This document shows, piece after piece, positions 6,418 through 15,200 of a stretch of DNA of 18,876 nucleotides; within the stretch, counting starts at the first letter, position 1, and every line of letters starts with the position of its first letter. Under the pieces are notes generated by a model. It was not told the DNA's origin. It did not search any database and saw only the letters and a program-made list of their open reading frames with translations. The stretch is from positions 1 through 18,876 of the forward strand of contig JANWYL010000022.1 of the NCBI GenBank assembly GCA_025056955.1, in the 5' to 3' direction. Made by a program: the position numbers and the translations under genes. Source of the DNA: Sandaracinaceae bacterium (GTDB lineage: Bacteria; Myxococcota_A; Polyangia; Polyangiales; Sandaracinaceae).

Positions 6418-8676
6418 TCAAGGTGCTTCCATGCCAAGGGCGTGCTCGATAAAGGCGTACATGCGCACGTAGCGCTCGACGAGGGCAGAGAGAGGGGTGC
6501 CAGCCCCATGGCCCACGGCTTCTTCTCGATAGAACCAGACAGGTGGGTCAGCTGCGCCTGTCGCATCTTGGAGACGCGCTGCGAACTTGGTCGAGTGCCC
6601 CCAGAAAACCCTTGTGTCGTTTTCTCCAGTCTCAATCAGCACGTAGGGCATCGGCTGCTTGTCGCGCACTCGGTGGTAAGGGGAGTAGGCATAGAGCCAG
6701 CGGAATTCCTGTTCTTTTTCCGGGTTTCCATATTCCGTGACCCAAATGTGGGCTGGTGGGAAAAGGTGGTAGCGCACCATGTCGTAGAGGCCGACATAGG
6801 CCACGGCTGCACGGAAGCGATCAGGAATCCGCGTGATCATCGCTCCGACAAGGAGGCCTCCATTGGAGCCGCCCATGATCGCAATCCGCTCAGCTTTGGA
6901 CCACCCACCTTCTCCTCCTATCCAGCGGATGACCGCCTCCATGTCCTCAAAAACCCGCTCTTTGTTTTCGAGGCTTCCCGCGCGGTGCCAGCTTTCGCCA
7001 AACTCCCCGCCGCCCCGGAGATTGGCCACCGCATAAACCCCTCCTCGCTCGAGCCAGTAGAGGGCATGACGCACGAAAGTTGGCATAAGCGGGATGTTGA
7101 ATCCCCCGTAGCCATAAATCAGCACAAAGGCCTGCCCTGTTGGGCTTTCTCCGGCCCGATGGATGAGGGTAAGCGGGATCATGGTGCCATCCCGCGAAGC
7201 CACCTGCACGAAGCTCATCTCATAGGCCGTAAGATCAATTGGTGAATTCACTTGCACAACAGACTGCGCAAAAAGCGTGCGTGGCTGCACCCAGTAGAGG
7301 GTGGGCGGCGTCACGTAGTTTGAGTAGACGAAGACGAGGTGGCCACTTCGTGGATCGCCAGAAAACCCGGCCAGCTCACCCCGGCCGGGGGGGAGCGCCA
7401 CTTCACCAATCAAGCGCCCGTCTGTTCGGAAGAGCCGAATTCGCCCTGAGACATCGATGATTTCCGATGTGGCCACACGATCTCCCAAAAGAGCAAAGTC
7501 CTCAATTTTTGCTTCGCCTTCCGGCACGATTTCGCTCATTGGAGCGTTTTCACCCTGCCGGACCAGCTCCGCAAGCGAAGCGCGGAGCAAGTGGTATTTT
7601 GGAGCATCTTCGTTTGTGAGAAGGTAAAGAAAGCCTCCGTAAATGGCCGGTTCGTAGAGGTACTCCTTACCGCTTCTTATGGGGATGAGGGGGTGGCTCT
7701 CATCGGGGGCGAGGATCCGGTTTTGCGGGCGAGCACCCCGATCCAAGAGCAAGACATCGGTTTGGGTCCAACCCCGGCGCACGTGAATCACGAGGTAGCG
7801 ATCGTCTTCAGAGAGAAAGGCGCTTGGAAAGTGAGTGCGATCGTCTGGAGAAAAGACCAGGGTGTCTTCGTCGGGAGAAGTTCCAAGCCGATGGAAGAAA
7901 AGGCGGGCGTGGTATGTGTCTGGATGCGCCGCCTCGAAGCCAGGTTCTCCTTCCTTGGGATAGCGCCGATAGTAAAAACCGTCCTCCGAGTGAAGCCAGC
8001 TCACCAAACACCATTTCGTGTGAGGAATCGTCTCGTCCAATACGCGGCCAGTATCGACCTCGATGATGCGCAGAGTCGACCGCTCATCGCCATTTGCTGA
8101 AATGCCATAGGCGACAAAACGCCCGTTAGGAGATGGAAAGAACCAATCGATTGTTGCCCGCTCACCCGCTTCGAGTGGGTCAACCAAGATGCGTTCTTCT
8201 GGACTGCTGCCACGGCTTCGGCGACCGCCCGCAAGAAGGCGCACAAAGAGGGCAGGCTGTTCGCGATCTCCCTCGCGCTTGAGGTAGAAAAGCTTCCCTC
8301 CTCGCACAATGGGTGCCTGAATGCTCCCGATTCCCAAAAAGAGCCTGAGCTTCTCCCGCATGCCAGGCTTTTCCCATGAGGCAATTGCTTTTTTCGTCCG
8401 AGCCGATTGCCACCTGATCCATTCCCTGGTCAGGGGCGAGTCGCTTTCGAGGGCATAAAAGGGGTCTGGCACACGCTCACCAAAGAGGGTGTGCGTGGCT
8501 GCGCTCTTTTTGGCTTTGGCATTGAGGGCTTGAAGCTCACTTAAAGGTTCTTGGGGGCGAGGGGGGGGGCCGCTTTGCACAGGCGGGCTTGAGCCCCCGC
8601 AGGCTGCCAAAGTGGCAATTGCAAAGTGCCAGGGCTTTGCTCCAAGTTTCCCAAAGCATCTTTTGCTTGCTCGCAT
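6418..8676 (-). CDS. prolyl oligopeptidase family serine peptidase (S9A), lipoprotein
   Basis: The 752-residue protein begins with a basic n-region, a hydrophobic segment and a lipobox 'LAAC' (Cys26) followed by GG, which predicts an outer-membrane lipoprotein. Residues about 50-450 fit the N-terminal cap and beta-propeller of prolyl oligopeptidase ('VPDPFYALE', 'FPSPNGRFVAYG', 'DGFYYRRYP'). The C-terminal alpha/beta-hydrolase carries the triad Ser604 in 'GGSNGG', Asp687 in 'GENDTRV' and His723 in 'VGHGAG'; their spacing is close to that of the mammalian enzyme. It should cleave short proline-containing peptides outside the inner membrane. The frame also opens at TTG 8706, but ATG 8676 gives a compact signal peptide. 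The RNase HII-like gene begins 4 nt after its stop. Confidence 0.92.
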   Translation of the reverse strand: MRASKRCFGKLGAKPWHFAIATLAACGGSSPPVQSGPPPRPQEPLSELQALNAKAKKSAATHTLFGERVPDPFYALESDSPLTREWIRWQSARTKKAIASWEKPGMREKLRLFLGIGSIQAPIVRGGKLFYLKREGDREQPALFVRLLAGGRRSRGSSPEERILVDPLEAGERATIDWFFPSPNGRFVAYGISANGDERSTLRIIEVDTGRVLDETIPHTKWCLVSWLHSEDGFYYRRYPKEGEPGFEAAHPDTYHARLFFHRLGTSPDEDTLVFSPDDRTHFPSAFLSEDDRYLVIHVRRGWTQTDVLLLDRGARPQNRILAPDESHPLIPIRSGKEYLYEPAIYGGFLYLLTNEDAPKYHLLRASLAELVRQGENAPMSEIVPEGEAKIEDFALLGDRVATSEIIDVSGRIRLFRTDGRLIGEVALPPGRGELAGFSGDPRSGHLVFVYSNYVTPPTLYWVQPRTLFAQSVVQVNSPIDLTAYEMSFVQVASRDGTMIPLTLIHRAGESPTGQAFVLIYGYGGFNIPLMPTFVRHALYWLERGGVYAVANLRGGGEFGESWHRAGSLENKERVFEDMEAVIRWIGGEGGWSKAERIAIMGGSNGGLLVGAMITRIPDRFRAAVAYVGLYDMVRYHLFPPAHIWVTEYGNPEKEQEFRWLYAYSPYHRVRDKQPMPYVLIETGENDTRVFWGHSTKFAARLQDATGAADPPVWFYREEAVGHGAGTPLSALVERYVRMYAFIEHALGMEAP

Positions 8677-8721
8677 CGCCGCGCTAGCCAAACCCAAATA
8701 GGTCAATTTCGCAAGCCGAAA

Positions 8722-9150
8722 CTACCACTTTTCTTGCAGCCCAGCCCACGCCATTCCAAACCAGCCAATTGCAAAGAGCAATCCCCCAATTGGTGTGATT
8801 GCTCCAAAGGCTCGGGCACCACTTAGAGCCATTGCATAAAGGGAGCCCGAAAAGAAGGCAATTCCCAACACAAAACACCATGCAGAAAGGCTAAGGGGAA
8901 AAAGGGCATTCTCTGACTTGGAAATGAGCATCCCAACCAAAGCGAGGGCCAGGGCATGAATGAAGTGATAGCGGTTTGCGACTTCCCACCACTCCATGCG
9001 TTGAGGGCCCTCAGAAAGAGCTGCCCAGGCTTTGCGCAAGGCGTGTGCGCCGAAGGCGTCAAGAAGCACCGCCGAACCTCCCAAAAAGCCTGCCAAAATC
9101 AAGGCCATGCGCCCACTCATGAGCCAAGCTTTTTCGCTTGCTGGTTGCAT
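8722..9150 (-). CDS. DUF423 family small inner-membrane protein (YgdD-like)
   Basis: The 142-residue product has four hydrophobic segments and the DUF423 signature: an early 'GGSAVLLDAFGAHALR' region, then 'ANRYHFIHALALALVG', 'FVLGIAFFSGSLYAMAL' and 'ITPIGGLLFAIGW'. The family is a widespread inner-membrane protein of unknown function. The reading frame continues upstream to 9420, but that part runs antisense through the HAD gene and lacks family similarity. ATG 9150 is preferred because GAGAG precedes it by about 5 nt and the length fits the family; ATG 9120 is an alternative. It is the first gene of the minus-strand run ending in feoB, with 45 nt before the peptidase start. Confidence 0.88.
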   Translation of the reverse strand: MQPASEKAWLMSGRMALILAGFLGGSAVLLDAFGAHALRKAWAALSEGPQRMEWWEVANRYHFIHALALALVGMLISKSENALFPLSLSAWCFVLGIAFFSGSLYAMALSGARAFGAITPIGGLLFAIGWFGMAWAGLQEKW

Positions 9151-9220
9151 GCAACTCTCGTTTTTTCTAAAGCTTGCGAAGCAGGCGCTTTGGCCACATC
9201 TCGAAATTTCAAAAATGAGC

Positions 9221-9245
9221 GTGCACGAACAAACAAAATGTGCAC
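9221..9245. promoter_or_regulatory. pair of GTGCAC palindromes in divergent spacer
   Basis: The 115-nt spacer between the divergent DUF423 and HAD genes contains two copies of the palindrome GTGCAC, at 9221-9226 and 9240-9245, 19 bp apart start to start and separated by an A-rich stretch. This spacing is near two helical turns, which is compatible with an operator. No well-spaced -35/-10 pair was found for either direction. The sequence is plain but the function is speculative. Confidence 0.2.
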
Positions 9246-9265
9246 CTTGAAAGTATTGAGGCCGC

Positions 9266-10126
9266 ATGAGCACTGTTGGTTGTTTGATTTTGGATTTCGA
9301 TGGAACACTTACCCTTGTTGATGAAGAAGCTGGGCCTTTCATCAAAGCCTTTCGCGAAGGCTTGAGCCTGCGATTGGGCGAAGACCTCAGCGAGCGCTGG
9401 GAGGCGATTGCCGCACGCATCGAGGCCCAACCCGACCGATATGGCTGGGAGCATGAAGGCTACATTGTGGCACCTGCCCATGCCGATCCGTACGTGCTTG
9501 CCCGCTCGATTGGTCAAATTTTGCTTGAAGAAGCCGGCTTTCCTCCCTCAAAGCGCCATGCGCTGCTCGATGAGCTCTATCTTGCAAGCTACCCCCACGC
9601 CAAGACCGTGTTTCGTCCAGAAGCCCAAGCTTTTCTTGAGGCTTGTGTGGCAAGCGGGCTTCCTGTCTATGTCGTAAGCAACACAGGGGGCGAGCGGATC
9701 AAAGCCAAACTCGAAAACATTGTGCCGCACCTCCTCCACGCGATTGGCATCAAAGGGAATGCGCGAAAGTTTGTGATCGCACCTCCTGACCACCTCCACC
9801 CTGACTGGCGACCTCTCTGGGAGGCTTTACCGGCGACGTGTTCGATTCCTGGTTTGACTCGTGCCATTCATTTGCATCGAGGCCACTACTTCGCATTGCT
9901 CACGCAGATTTGGGACGAGACGCGCCTAAGTCCGGAGGAAACCCTCGTTTGCGGCGATATTTTCGAATTGGACTTGGCAATGCCCGCGCAGCTTGGTGCC
10001 CAAGTCCATCTCGTGTTCCGCCCTCAGACAGCTGAGCATGAAAAGCGAGCTGCACGAAGCGCGCGAGGAGGAGGGGCGAGCCCAACGCTTAAGGGCCTTT
10101 TTGAACGCTTGGATCTTCCAGGATGA
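9266..10126 (+). CDS. HAD-superfamily hydrolase
   Basis: The 286-residue protein has the HAD phosphatase motifs: motif I 'DFDGTL' (10-15) with nucleophile Asp10 and acid/base Asp12, motif II 'VVSNTGG' (136-142), candidate motif III lysines at 163 and 168, and motif IV 'GDIFELD' (230-236). Residues about 20-110 form a helical cap insertion. It is probably a cytosolic small-molecule phosphatase or related hydrolase with unknown substrate. ATG 9266 follows GAGG by 4 nt. The C-terminal 30 residues are basic and Gly-rich. It is divergent from DUF423 and 92 nt upstream of the threonine dehydrogenase. Confidence 0.88.
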   Translation: MSTVGCLILDFDGTLTLVDEEAGPFIKAFREGLSLRLGEDLSERWEAIAARIEAQPDRYGWEHEGYIVAPAHADPYVLARSIGQILLEEAGFPPSKRHALLDELYLASYPHAKTVFRPEAQAFLEACVASGLPVYVVSNTGGERIKAKLENIVPHLLHAIGIKGNARKFVIAPPDHLHPDWRPLWEALPATCSIPGLTRAIHLHRGHYFALLTQIWDETRLSPEETLVCGDIFELDLAMPAQLGAQVHLVFRPQTAEHEKRAARSARGGGASPTLKGLFERLDLPG

Positions 10127-10218
10127 ATGCACGCTTGGATGGGCCGAGGCTTTGGGCTTCAAATGACAATTGTTGAAATTGCCTTGCGGGCTTTTTTGGG
10201 GGATTGATACCTAGGAAT

Positions 10219-11262
10219 ATGGCGCAAACGATGCGCGTATTGGCGAAGGTTGAGCGCAAGCCTGGGCTATGCCTCACTGAGGCTCCGCTTCCGGAGGTCG
10301 GGCCCAACGATGTCAAGGTACGTGTTCGCAAGATGGCGATTTGCGGGACTGACGTGCACATTTACGAATGGGACGAATGGGCCCAGCGCACGATTCCTGT
10401 ACCCATGCACATAGGACATGAGTACATGGGCGAAATTGTTGAGGTGGGAAGTCAAGTCCAGGGCCTGCAGGTTGGAGATCGGGTAACTGGCGAAGGACAT
10501 CTGACCTGCGGCCACTGCCGGAATTGCCGAGCGGGGCGCCGCCACCTCTGCCGAAACACCCGCGGGATTGGGGTGGATGTGCCGGGGGCCTTTGCCGAAT
10601 ACATCGTCCTTCCTGCGGTCAATGTGTTCAAGCTTCCCCCGGAAATTCCCGACGAAGTTGCTGCGTTTATGGATCCCCTGGGCAATGCGACGCACGCGGC
10701 CCTTTCTTTTGATCTTGTGGGGGAGGACGTGCTCATCACAGGTGCTGGCCCCATTGGAGTAATGGCCGCAGCGATTGCCAAGCACGTTGGGGCTCGTCAC
10801 GTGGTTGTGACCGATATCAATCCTTACCGCCTTGAGCTTGCCCGCCGGATGGGAGCGACGCGGGCGGTGGACGTGAGAAGAGAAAAACTCAGCGATGTCA
10901 TGCACGAGCTTGGCATGAAAGAGGGCTTTGACGTGGGCCTGGAGATGAGTGGAAGCGGAGAAGCCCTTTGCAGCATGCTCGAAGTCATGAACCATGGGGG
11001 GCGCGTCGCCTTGCTGGGCATTCCCCCTGGCAAAGTGCCGACCGATTGGAGTCAGGTGATTTTTAAGGGCTTGGTCATCAAGGGAATTTACGGGAGGGAG
11101 ATGTTTGAAACCTGGTACAAAATGACGGCCATGCTTCAGGGCGGCCTCGACGTGCGACCGGTGATCACTCACCGCTTTCGAATCGAGGAATATGAGCTGG
11201 CATTTGAGGTGATGCGCTCAGGAAAAAGTGGAAAAGTCATCATGGAGTGGGGAGTTGACTGA
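10219..11262 (+). CDS. tdh: L-threonine 3-dehydrogenase
   Basis: This zinc-dependent medium-chain dehydrogenase oxidises threonine to 2-amino-3-ketobutyrate with NAD+. Catalytic zinc ligands are Cys43 in 'CGTDVH' and His67-Glu68 in 'GHEY'; the structural zinc cysteines are 97, 100, 103 and 111 in 'CGHCRNCRAGRRHLC'; the Rossmann motif is 'GAGPIG' (175-180). The stretches 'IYEWDEWAQ' and 'NTRGIGVDVPGAFAEYI' are characteristic of Tdh rather than other alcohol dehydrogenases. Length (347) is close to the E. coli enzyme (341). The frame opens at TTG 10204; ATG 10219 (AGGA just upstream, tightly spaced) and ATG 10231 are the realistic starts. The usual partner kbl (aminoketobutyrate CoA ligase) is not adjacent, so the aminoketone product must be handled by a gene elsewhere. 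Confidence 0.95.
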   Translation: MAQTMRVLAKVERKPGLCLTEAPLPEVGPNDVKVRVRKMAICGTDVHIYEWDEWAQRTIPVPMHIGHEYMGEIVEVGSQVQGLQVGDRVTGEGHLTCGHCRNCRAGRRHLCRNTRGIGVDVPGAFAEYIVLPAVNVFKLPPEIPDEVAAFMDPLGNATHAALSFDLVGEDVLITGAGPIGVMAAAIAKHVGARHVVVTDINPYRLELARRMGATRAVDVRREKLSDVMHELGMKEGFDVGLEMSGSGEALCSMLEVMNHGGRVALLGIPPGKVPTDWSQVIFKGLVIKGIYGREMFETWYKMTAMLQGGLDVRPVITHRFRIEEYELAFEVMRSGKSGKVIMEWGVD

Positions 11263-11355
11263 GCTCGAAGGGCGCTTTGGTGGGCTTTGCCGCAATCAAA
11301 TCACATCCAAAAGCATGATCTTTGGGTGTAGAATGGAGGAGAGAGCGGGTGTGTA

Positions 11356-12159
11356 ATGCGAAAGAAAGAGCTGCGTTGGGAGGCGCACGGTGGGACGGAT
11401 ATCGGCCAGCGGCGGTCCTCTAACCAGGATGCATTCGGAATGGACTTGAAGATCGGTGCTTTTGCGGTGGCTGATGGGATGGGAGGGCACTTGGGGGGAG
11501 AAATCGCAAGCCACGAGGCAATCGAAGCGGCACTTGGAATGCTCAAAAGAGAAGAGGAAGTGCTTCAACGTTTCAAGTTGCAAGGAGGTGAAGAATCCCT
11601 CCACAGGGTGCGGCGATTGGTTGAGGCAGCGATTCAATCCGCAACCTACTGGGTTCATGCCCTGGGGGAGGCTGATCCCTCCTACCAAGGAATGGGAACA
11701 ACCCTTTCGCTTTTGGTGATTGCAGGCTCAACTGGATTTATAGGCCAGGTGGGAGACAGCCGCGTCTATCGCTTTCGAAACGGCACAATCCAACGGCTCA
11801 CCCGGGACCACACCCTGGCTGCACTTGAGGTTGAGCGTGGCTTAATCCCTCCGGAGCAAGAAGAACATTCCCCTCACCGGCACATCATCACCAGGGCCGT
11901 GGGCCCAAACGACCACGTCCAGGTCGATGTTTTCGTTTTTGAGGTCGAAGCAGGGGATCGTTACCTTCTTTGCTCCGATGGCCTTTATCGAATGGTTCCA
12001 GAGGAGGAACTCAGCCGCTCCCTTACCCTTCCTCCAAAGGAAGCCGTGGAGTGGCTCATTGCCCAAGCCAATGCGAGGGGTGGGCGAGACAACATCACGG
12101 CACTCGTTGTGGACATCAAGGCCAGTGAGGGTGCCAACATGGATCGAGGGGCACTATAA
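11356..12159 (+). CDS. PP2C-family protein serine/threonine phosphatase
   Basis: The 267-residue cytosolic protein contains the full PP2C motif series: 'TDIGQRRSSNQD' (14-25), the metal-binding 'ADGMGGH' (39-45, Asp40), 'GMGTTL' (112-117), 'GQVGDSRVYR' (130-139), 'RDHT' (150-153), 'CSDGL' (206-210, Asp208) and 'GGRDNITALVV' (242-252, Asp245). It is predicted to remove phosphate from Ser/Thr of proteins, countering Hanks-type kinases, although no kinase is encoded in the window. It is a stand-alone phosphatase domain without membrane segments. ATG 11356 is preceded by GGAGGAGAG, but at about 13-15 nt, which is wider than usual. TAGAAT (11329-11334) could be a -10 box but lacks a good -35. Confidence 0.93.
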   Translation: MRKKELRWEAHGGTDIGQRRSSNQDAFGMDLKIGAFAVADGMGGHLGGEIASHEAIEAALGMLKREEEVLQRFKLQGGEESLHRVRRLVEAAIQSATYWVHALGEADPSYQGMGTTLSLLVIAGSTGFIGQVGDSRVYRFRNGTIQRLTRDHTLAALEVERGLIPPEQEEHSPHRHIITRAVGPNDHVQVDVFVFEVEAGDRYLLCSDGLYRMVPEEELSRSLTLPPKEAVEWLIAQANARGGRDNITALVVDIKASEGANMDRGAL

Positions 12160-12160
12160 T
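12131..12160 (+). promoter_or_regulatory. candidate sigma-70 promoter for the S41 protease gene
   Basis: A perfect TATAAT lies at 12155-12160 and overlaps the TAA stop codon of the PP2C gene. GTGCCA at 12131-12136 matches 4 of 6 bases of the -35 consensus with an 18-nt spacer. A start near 12167 would give a leader of about 43 nt before ATG 12210. This would allow the protease to be expressed apart from the phosphatase. It is predicted from sequence only. Confidence 0.4.
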
Positions 12161-12199
12161 AGCCATGAGTGTCTGAGAGCGCTTGGTTTTTTCAAAAGC

Positions 12200-12203
12200 A
12201 GGG
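12200..12203 (+). promoter_or_regulatory. ribosome binding site fixing the S41 protease start
   Basis: AGGG ends 6 nt before ATG 12210, whereas the earlier TTG at 12183 has no purine-rich stretch at a useful distance. This favours the ATG. Confidence 0.5.
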
Positions 12204-12209
12204 TTCCCG

Positions 12210-15200
12210 ATGGAGCGCGAAGAAAGCCGTGGTAGCAATGCTCAGGAATTAGAAAGCGGGGAAGAAGGAAAAGAGAGCGAGGCCCCTTCTTTTCCTCCTC
12301 GTCCTCTCTGGCTTCGCTTTGCGCAAGCAGGGGTGGGGGTGGGGGTGGTTGGCCTGGCCTTGGCCTTGACCTACTTCCAATCGGAGCCAAATGCCCTCGA
12401 TTTCGACATTGATCGCTCAGCCCGCGCGCAAGAGGTGAGGGCCCGTGCTCCATATGACCTCACCCGAAGAACGCTCATGAATCGGGTGCTCCTCCAAGTG
12501 ATTGAGCACTACGTGGACCCACAGCGGATCGACCCCAAGCGCATGCTGCTTGGCGGCCTCAATGCCATTCAAAACCACGTGGCTCCCATTCTCGTTGACT
12601 ACGAAGACGGTGCTTCCGAGTTCACCCTGCAAGTCGAAAACCAACGCCGCAAGTTTCGAATCGACGATGTGAAAAGCCCGTGGACCCTTTCAGAACGTTT
12701 TCGCGACGTTTTCGCTTTCATCCAAGCCAACTTGAAAGACGAAGACATCGAGCTTCGCAAAATCGAGGAAGCTGCCGTCAATGGCTTGCTCCGCACGCTC
12801 GACCCTCACTCGGTTTATCTCGACCCCCAAACTTACTCGGACATGCGGACAGCAACCCGCGGCGAGTTTGGTGGGCTTGGAATTGTGATCTCCATTCGTG
12901 ACCATCAGCTCACTGTGATTCGGCCCATTCCTGGAACTCCTGCCGAGCGGGCTGGAATCCGAAAGCGAGACAGGATTGTCCGAATCAACGAAGAGACCAC
13001 GGTCAACATGCCCCTTCAAGAAGCCGTTGAGCGACTGAGGGGTCCTCCCGGCTCCAAGGTCGACGTATGGATCGTGCGCGAGGGCCCAGATGGCTGGACC
13101 GAACCACGTCGTTTTCAACTCGAGCGGGCGATCATCCAAATCGACTCGGTCCACGCCCGCATGCTTGGGGATGGAATTGGGTATATCGCGATTGAGAGCT
13201 TTCAAGGCAACACCATGGAAGATCTCCGCAAGGAGCTTGCCCAGCTCAAGCAAGAAGGCATGAGGGCTTTGGTCCTCGACCTTCGAGACAATCCAGGGGG
13301 CCTGCTCGACCAAGCGGTGCGGGTTGCGGATACCTTCCTCGATTCAGGTGTGATTGTGACCACTGAATCGAGCGATCCCGAGCAGCATGACGTCAAGATG
13401 GCTCGGCGCGAAGGAACAGAGCCCAACTACCCAATGATTGTGCTGGTCAACGGCGGAAGCGCGTCGGCCTCTGAGATTGTTGCGGGCGCCCTCAAAAACC
13501 ATGATCGCGCACTGATTGTGGGGGAGACCACCTTCGGCAAGGGCTCCGTTCAAGTGATTTATGACTACGACGATGGCTCGGCCCTCAAGCTCACAACGGC
13601 CCAGTACCTTATGCCAGGCGATATTTCCATCCAGGAAGTGGGGATCACTCCAGACATCGAAGTGGTTCCGATGACCGTCGATCCAGATGAGATGGATCTT
13701 GCGGCCAATCGGCGTTATCTGAGGGAGGCGGACCTTTCGTCCCACCTTGTGAATCGCAATGCAGAACGAGGGGAAAAGCCCCGTTACACAATCAGCTACT
13801 ACTTGCCAAGTGAGCGGCGCCTGGCTTTGCGCGAGGCAGGAAGGGATGGAGACGAAAACATCGACGAAGATGAATTCCTTTTGCGTTTTTCTCGGATGCT
13901 GCTTGCAAAGGCCTCGCGGCCTGGCCGCCAGTCCCTTTTGGCTGAGGCAGGTTCGGTCGTGGCCCAAATCCAAGGGGAGGAGATGGCCAAGGCAGTGGCT
14001 GAGCTTTCTCGCCTTGGCGTGGACTGGAGCGAAGGCCCTGATCGGGGGCCAAGCAGCGTGAAATGCGAGGCTCGCCTCCAGCCTGAGGAGGGGAGAGCGG
14101 GTGAGCCTTTTGAACTGTGGGTGAAGCTTACCAACACAGGAAATGCCCCTCTTTACCGCTTGCGTGCGAACACAAAGAGTGATTTCCCACTTTTCGATCA
14201 GCGAGAACTGGTCTTTGGGCGCCTTGAGCCGGGCCAAAGCCGCGAGTGGAAAACCACCCTTGGGATATGCAAGCTCGTTCAGGGCCGGCGCGAATGCAGG
14301 CTGCCGATGGACCTTCTTGACAGGGCTGACGGGATTCGCGTCGAATTCGAGGAAGCCCACGGCCACGCTCCCCCCCCGCTGGAAGTTCGAAGCATTGTTC
14401 GAGGGCTGCCAAGACCGCAATTTGCGTACCAAATCCAAGTTGCTGACAACATCCAGGGAAACGGCGATGGGCTCATCCAACGGGGAGAACGGGCCACAAT
14501 CTACCTCCAAATCCGAAACACGGGAGTTGGTCCGACCCATGAGACGCAAGCGAATTTGCGGAGCCTATCGGGTCGGGGTGTCCTGATCAATGCGGGTCGT
14601 TTTCGCATCGATGACATGGCTCCAGGCGATGAGCGGGTGGTCGCTTTCACTTTTGAGGTTCTCCCGGACTACCGGAATGAATCGCTGCGCTTTGAGATCG
14701 AGGCTGGCGATGTGGATGTGCGGGAATTTTTCACAGAGCGCCTTGAAATTCCTCTGGGCGCTCCCGGCCCTGCCCCAACTCCCCTTCAGCGCCGTGTGGG
14801 GCTTGCAAACGGTACAGTGCTCCTCGACAGCCCCAACGGTCGTCCGATTGCCCATGTCGAGGATGGGCCAGTATCGCTTCAAGCTCAGGCTGAGTTTGGG
14901 AATTTTGTTCGCGTTGATATTGGGAATGGGCGACCGGCGTGGGTTGCAAGCGCTGCCTTGAAGGCCCCCGCCCAAGGCGGTCGCGTGCGCCTCAACTTCG
15001 AGCACATGCCCCCCCGCATTTCTGTGGCCGAGCCCCCTCCTCTCGCTGTGCGTTCCTCTTCTCTCTCTCTTCGTGCCGAAGCGAGCGATGACAGCCGGGT
15101 GCAGGACGTGTACATCTTCAGTGGCCTTCGCAAGGTGTTCTACCTCTCCAATCGCGAGGCCGCTGATCCCAAGCACCTCAAATTTGAGGCAACGGTGCCG

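Noticed and set aside
6414..6635. N-terminal extension of the RNase HII-like frame to 6635
   Set aside because: It overlaps the peptidase C-terminus, has no similarity, and an ATG directly before the conserved strand explains the gene better.
6277..7245. 322-residue plus-strand ORF
   Set aside because: It is antisense to the prolyl oligopeptidase catalytic domain.
9151..9420. N-terminal extension of the DUF423 frame
   Set aside because: It runs antisense through the start of the HAD gene and lies outside the family's length.
10160..10200. Possible rho-independent terminator before tdh (GCC...GGC followed by six T)
   Set aside because: The GC stem is only about 3 bp and the AT-rich inverted repeat upstream (CAATT...AATTG) is not adjacent to the T run. 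Too weak to call.
10267..11172. 301-residue minus-strand ORF
   Set aside because: It is antisense to tdh, whose zinc and NAD motifs are complete.
13344..14549. 401-residue minus-strand ORF
   Set aside because: It is antisense to the S41 protease. Several long antisense ORFs in this window reflect codon bias that leaves few stops on the reverse strand.
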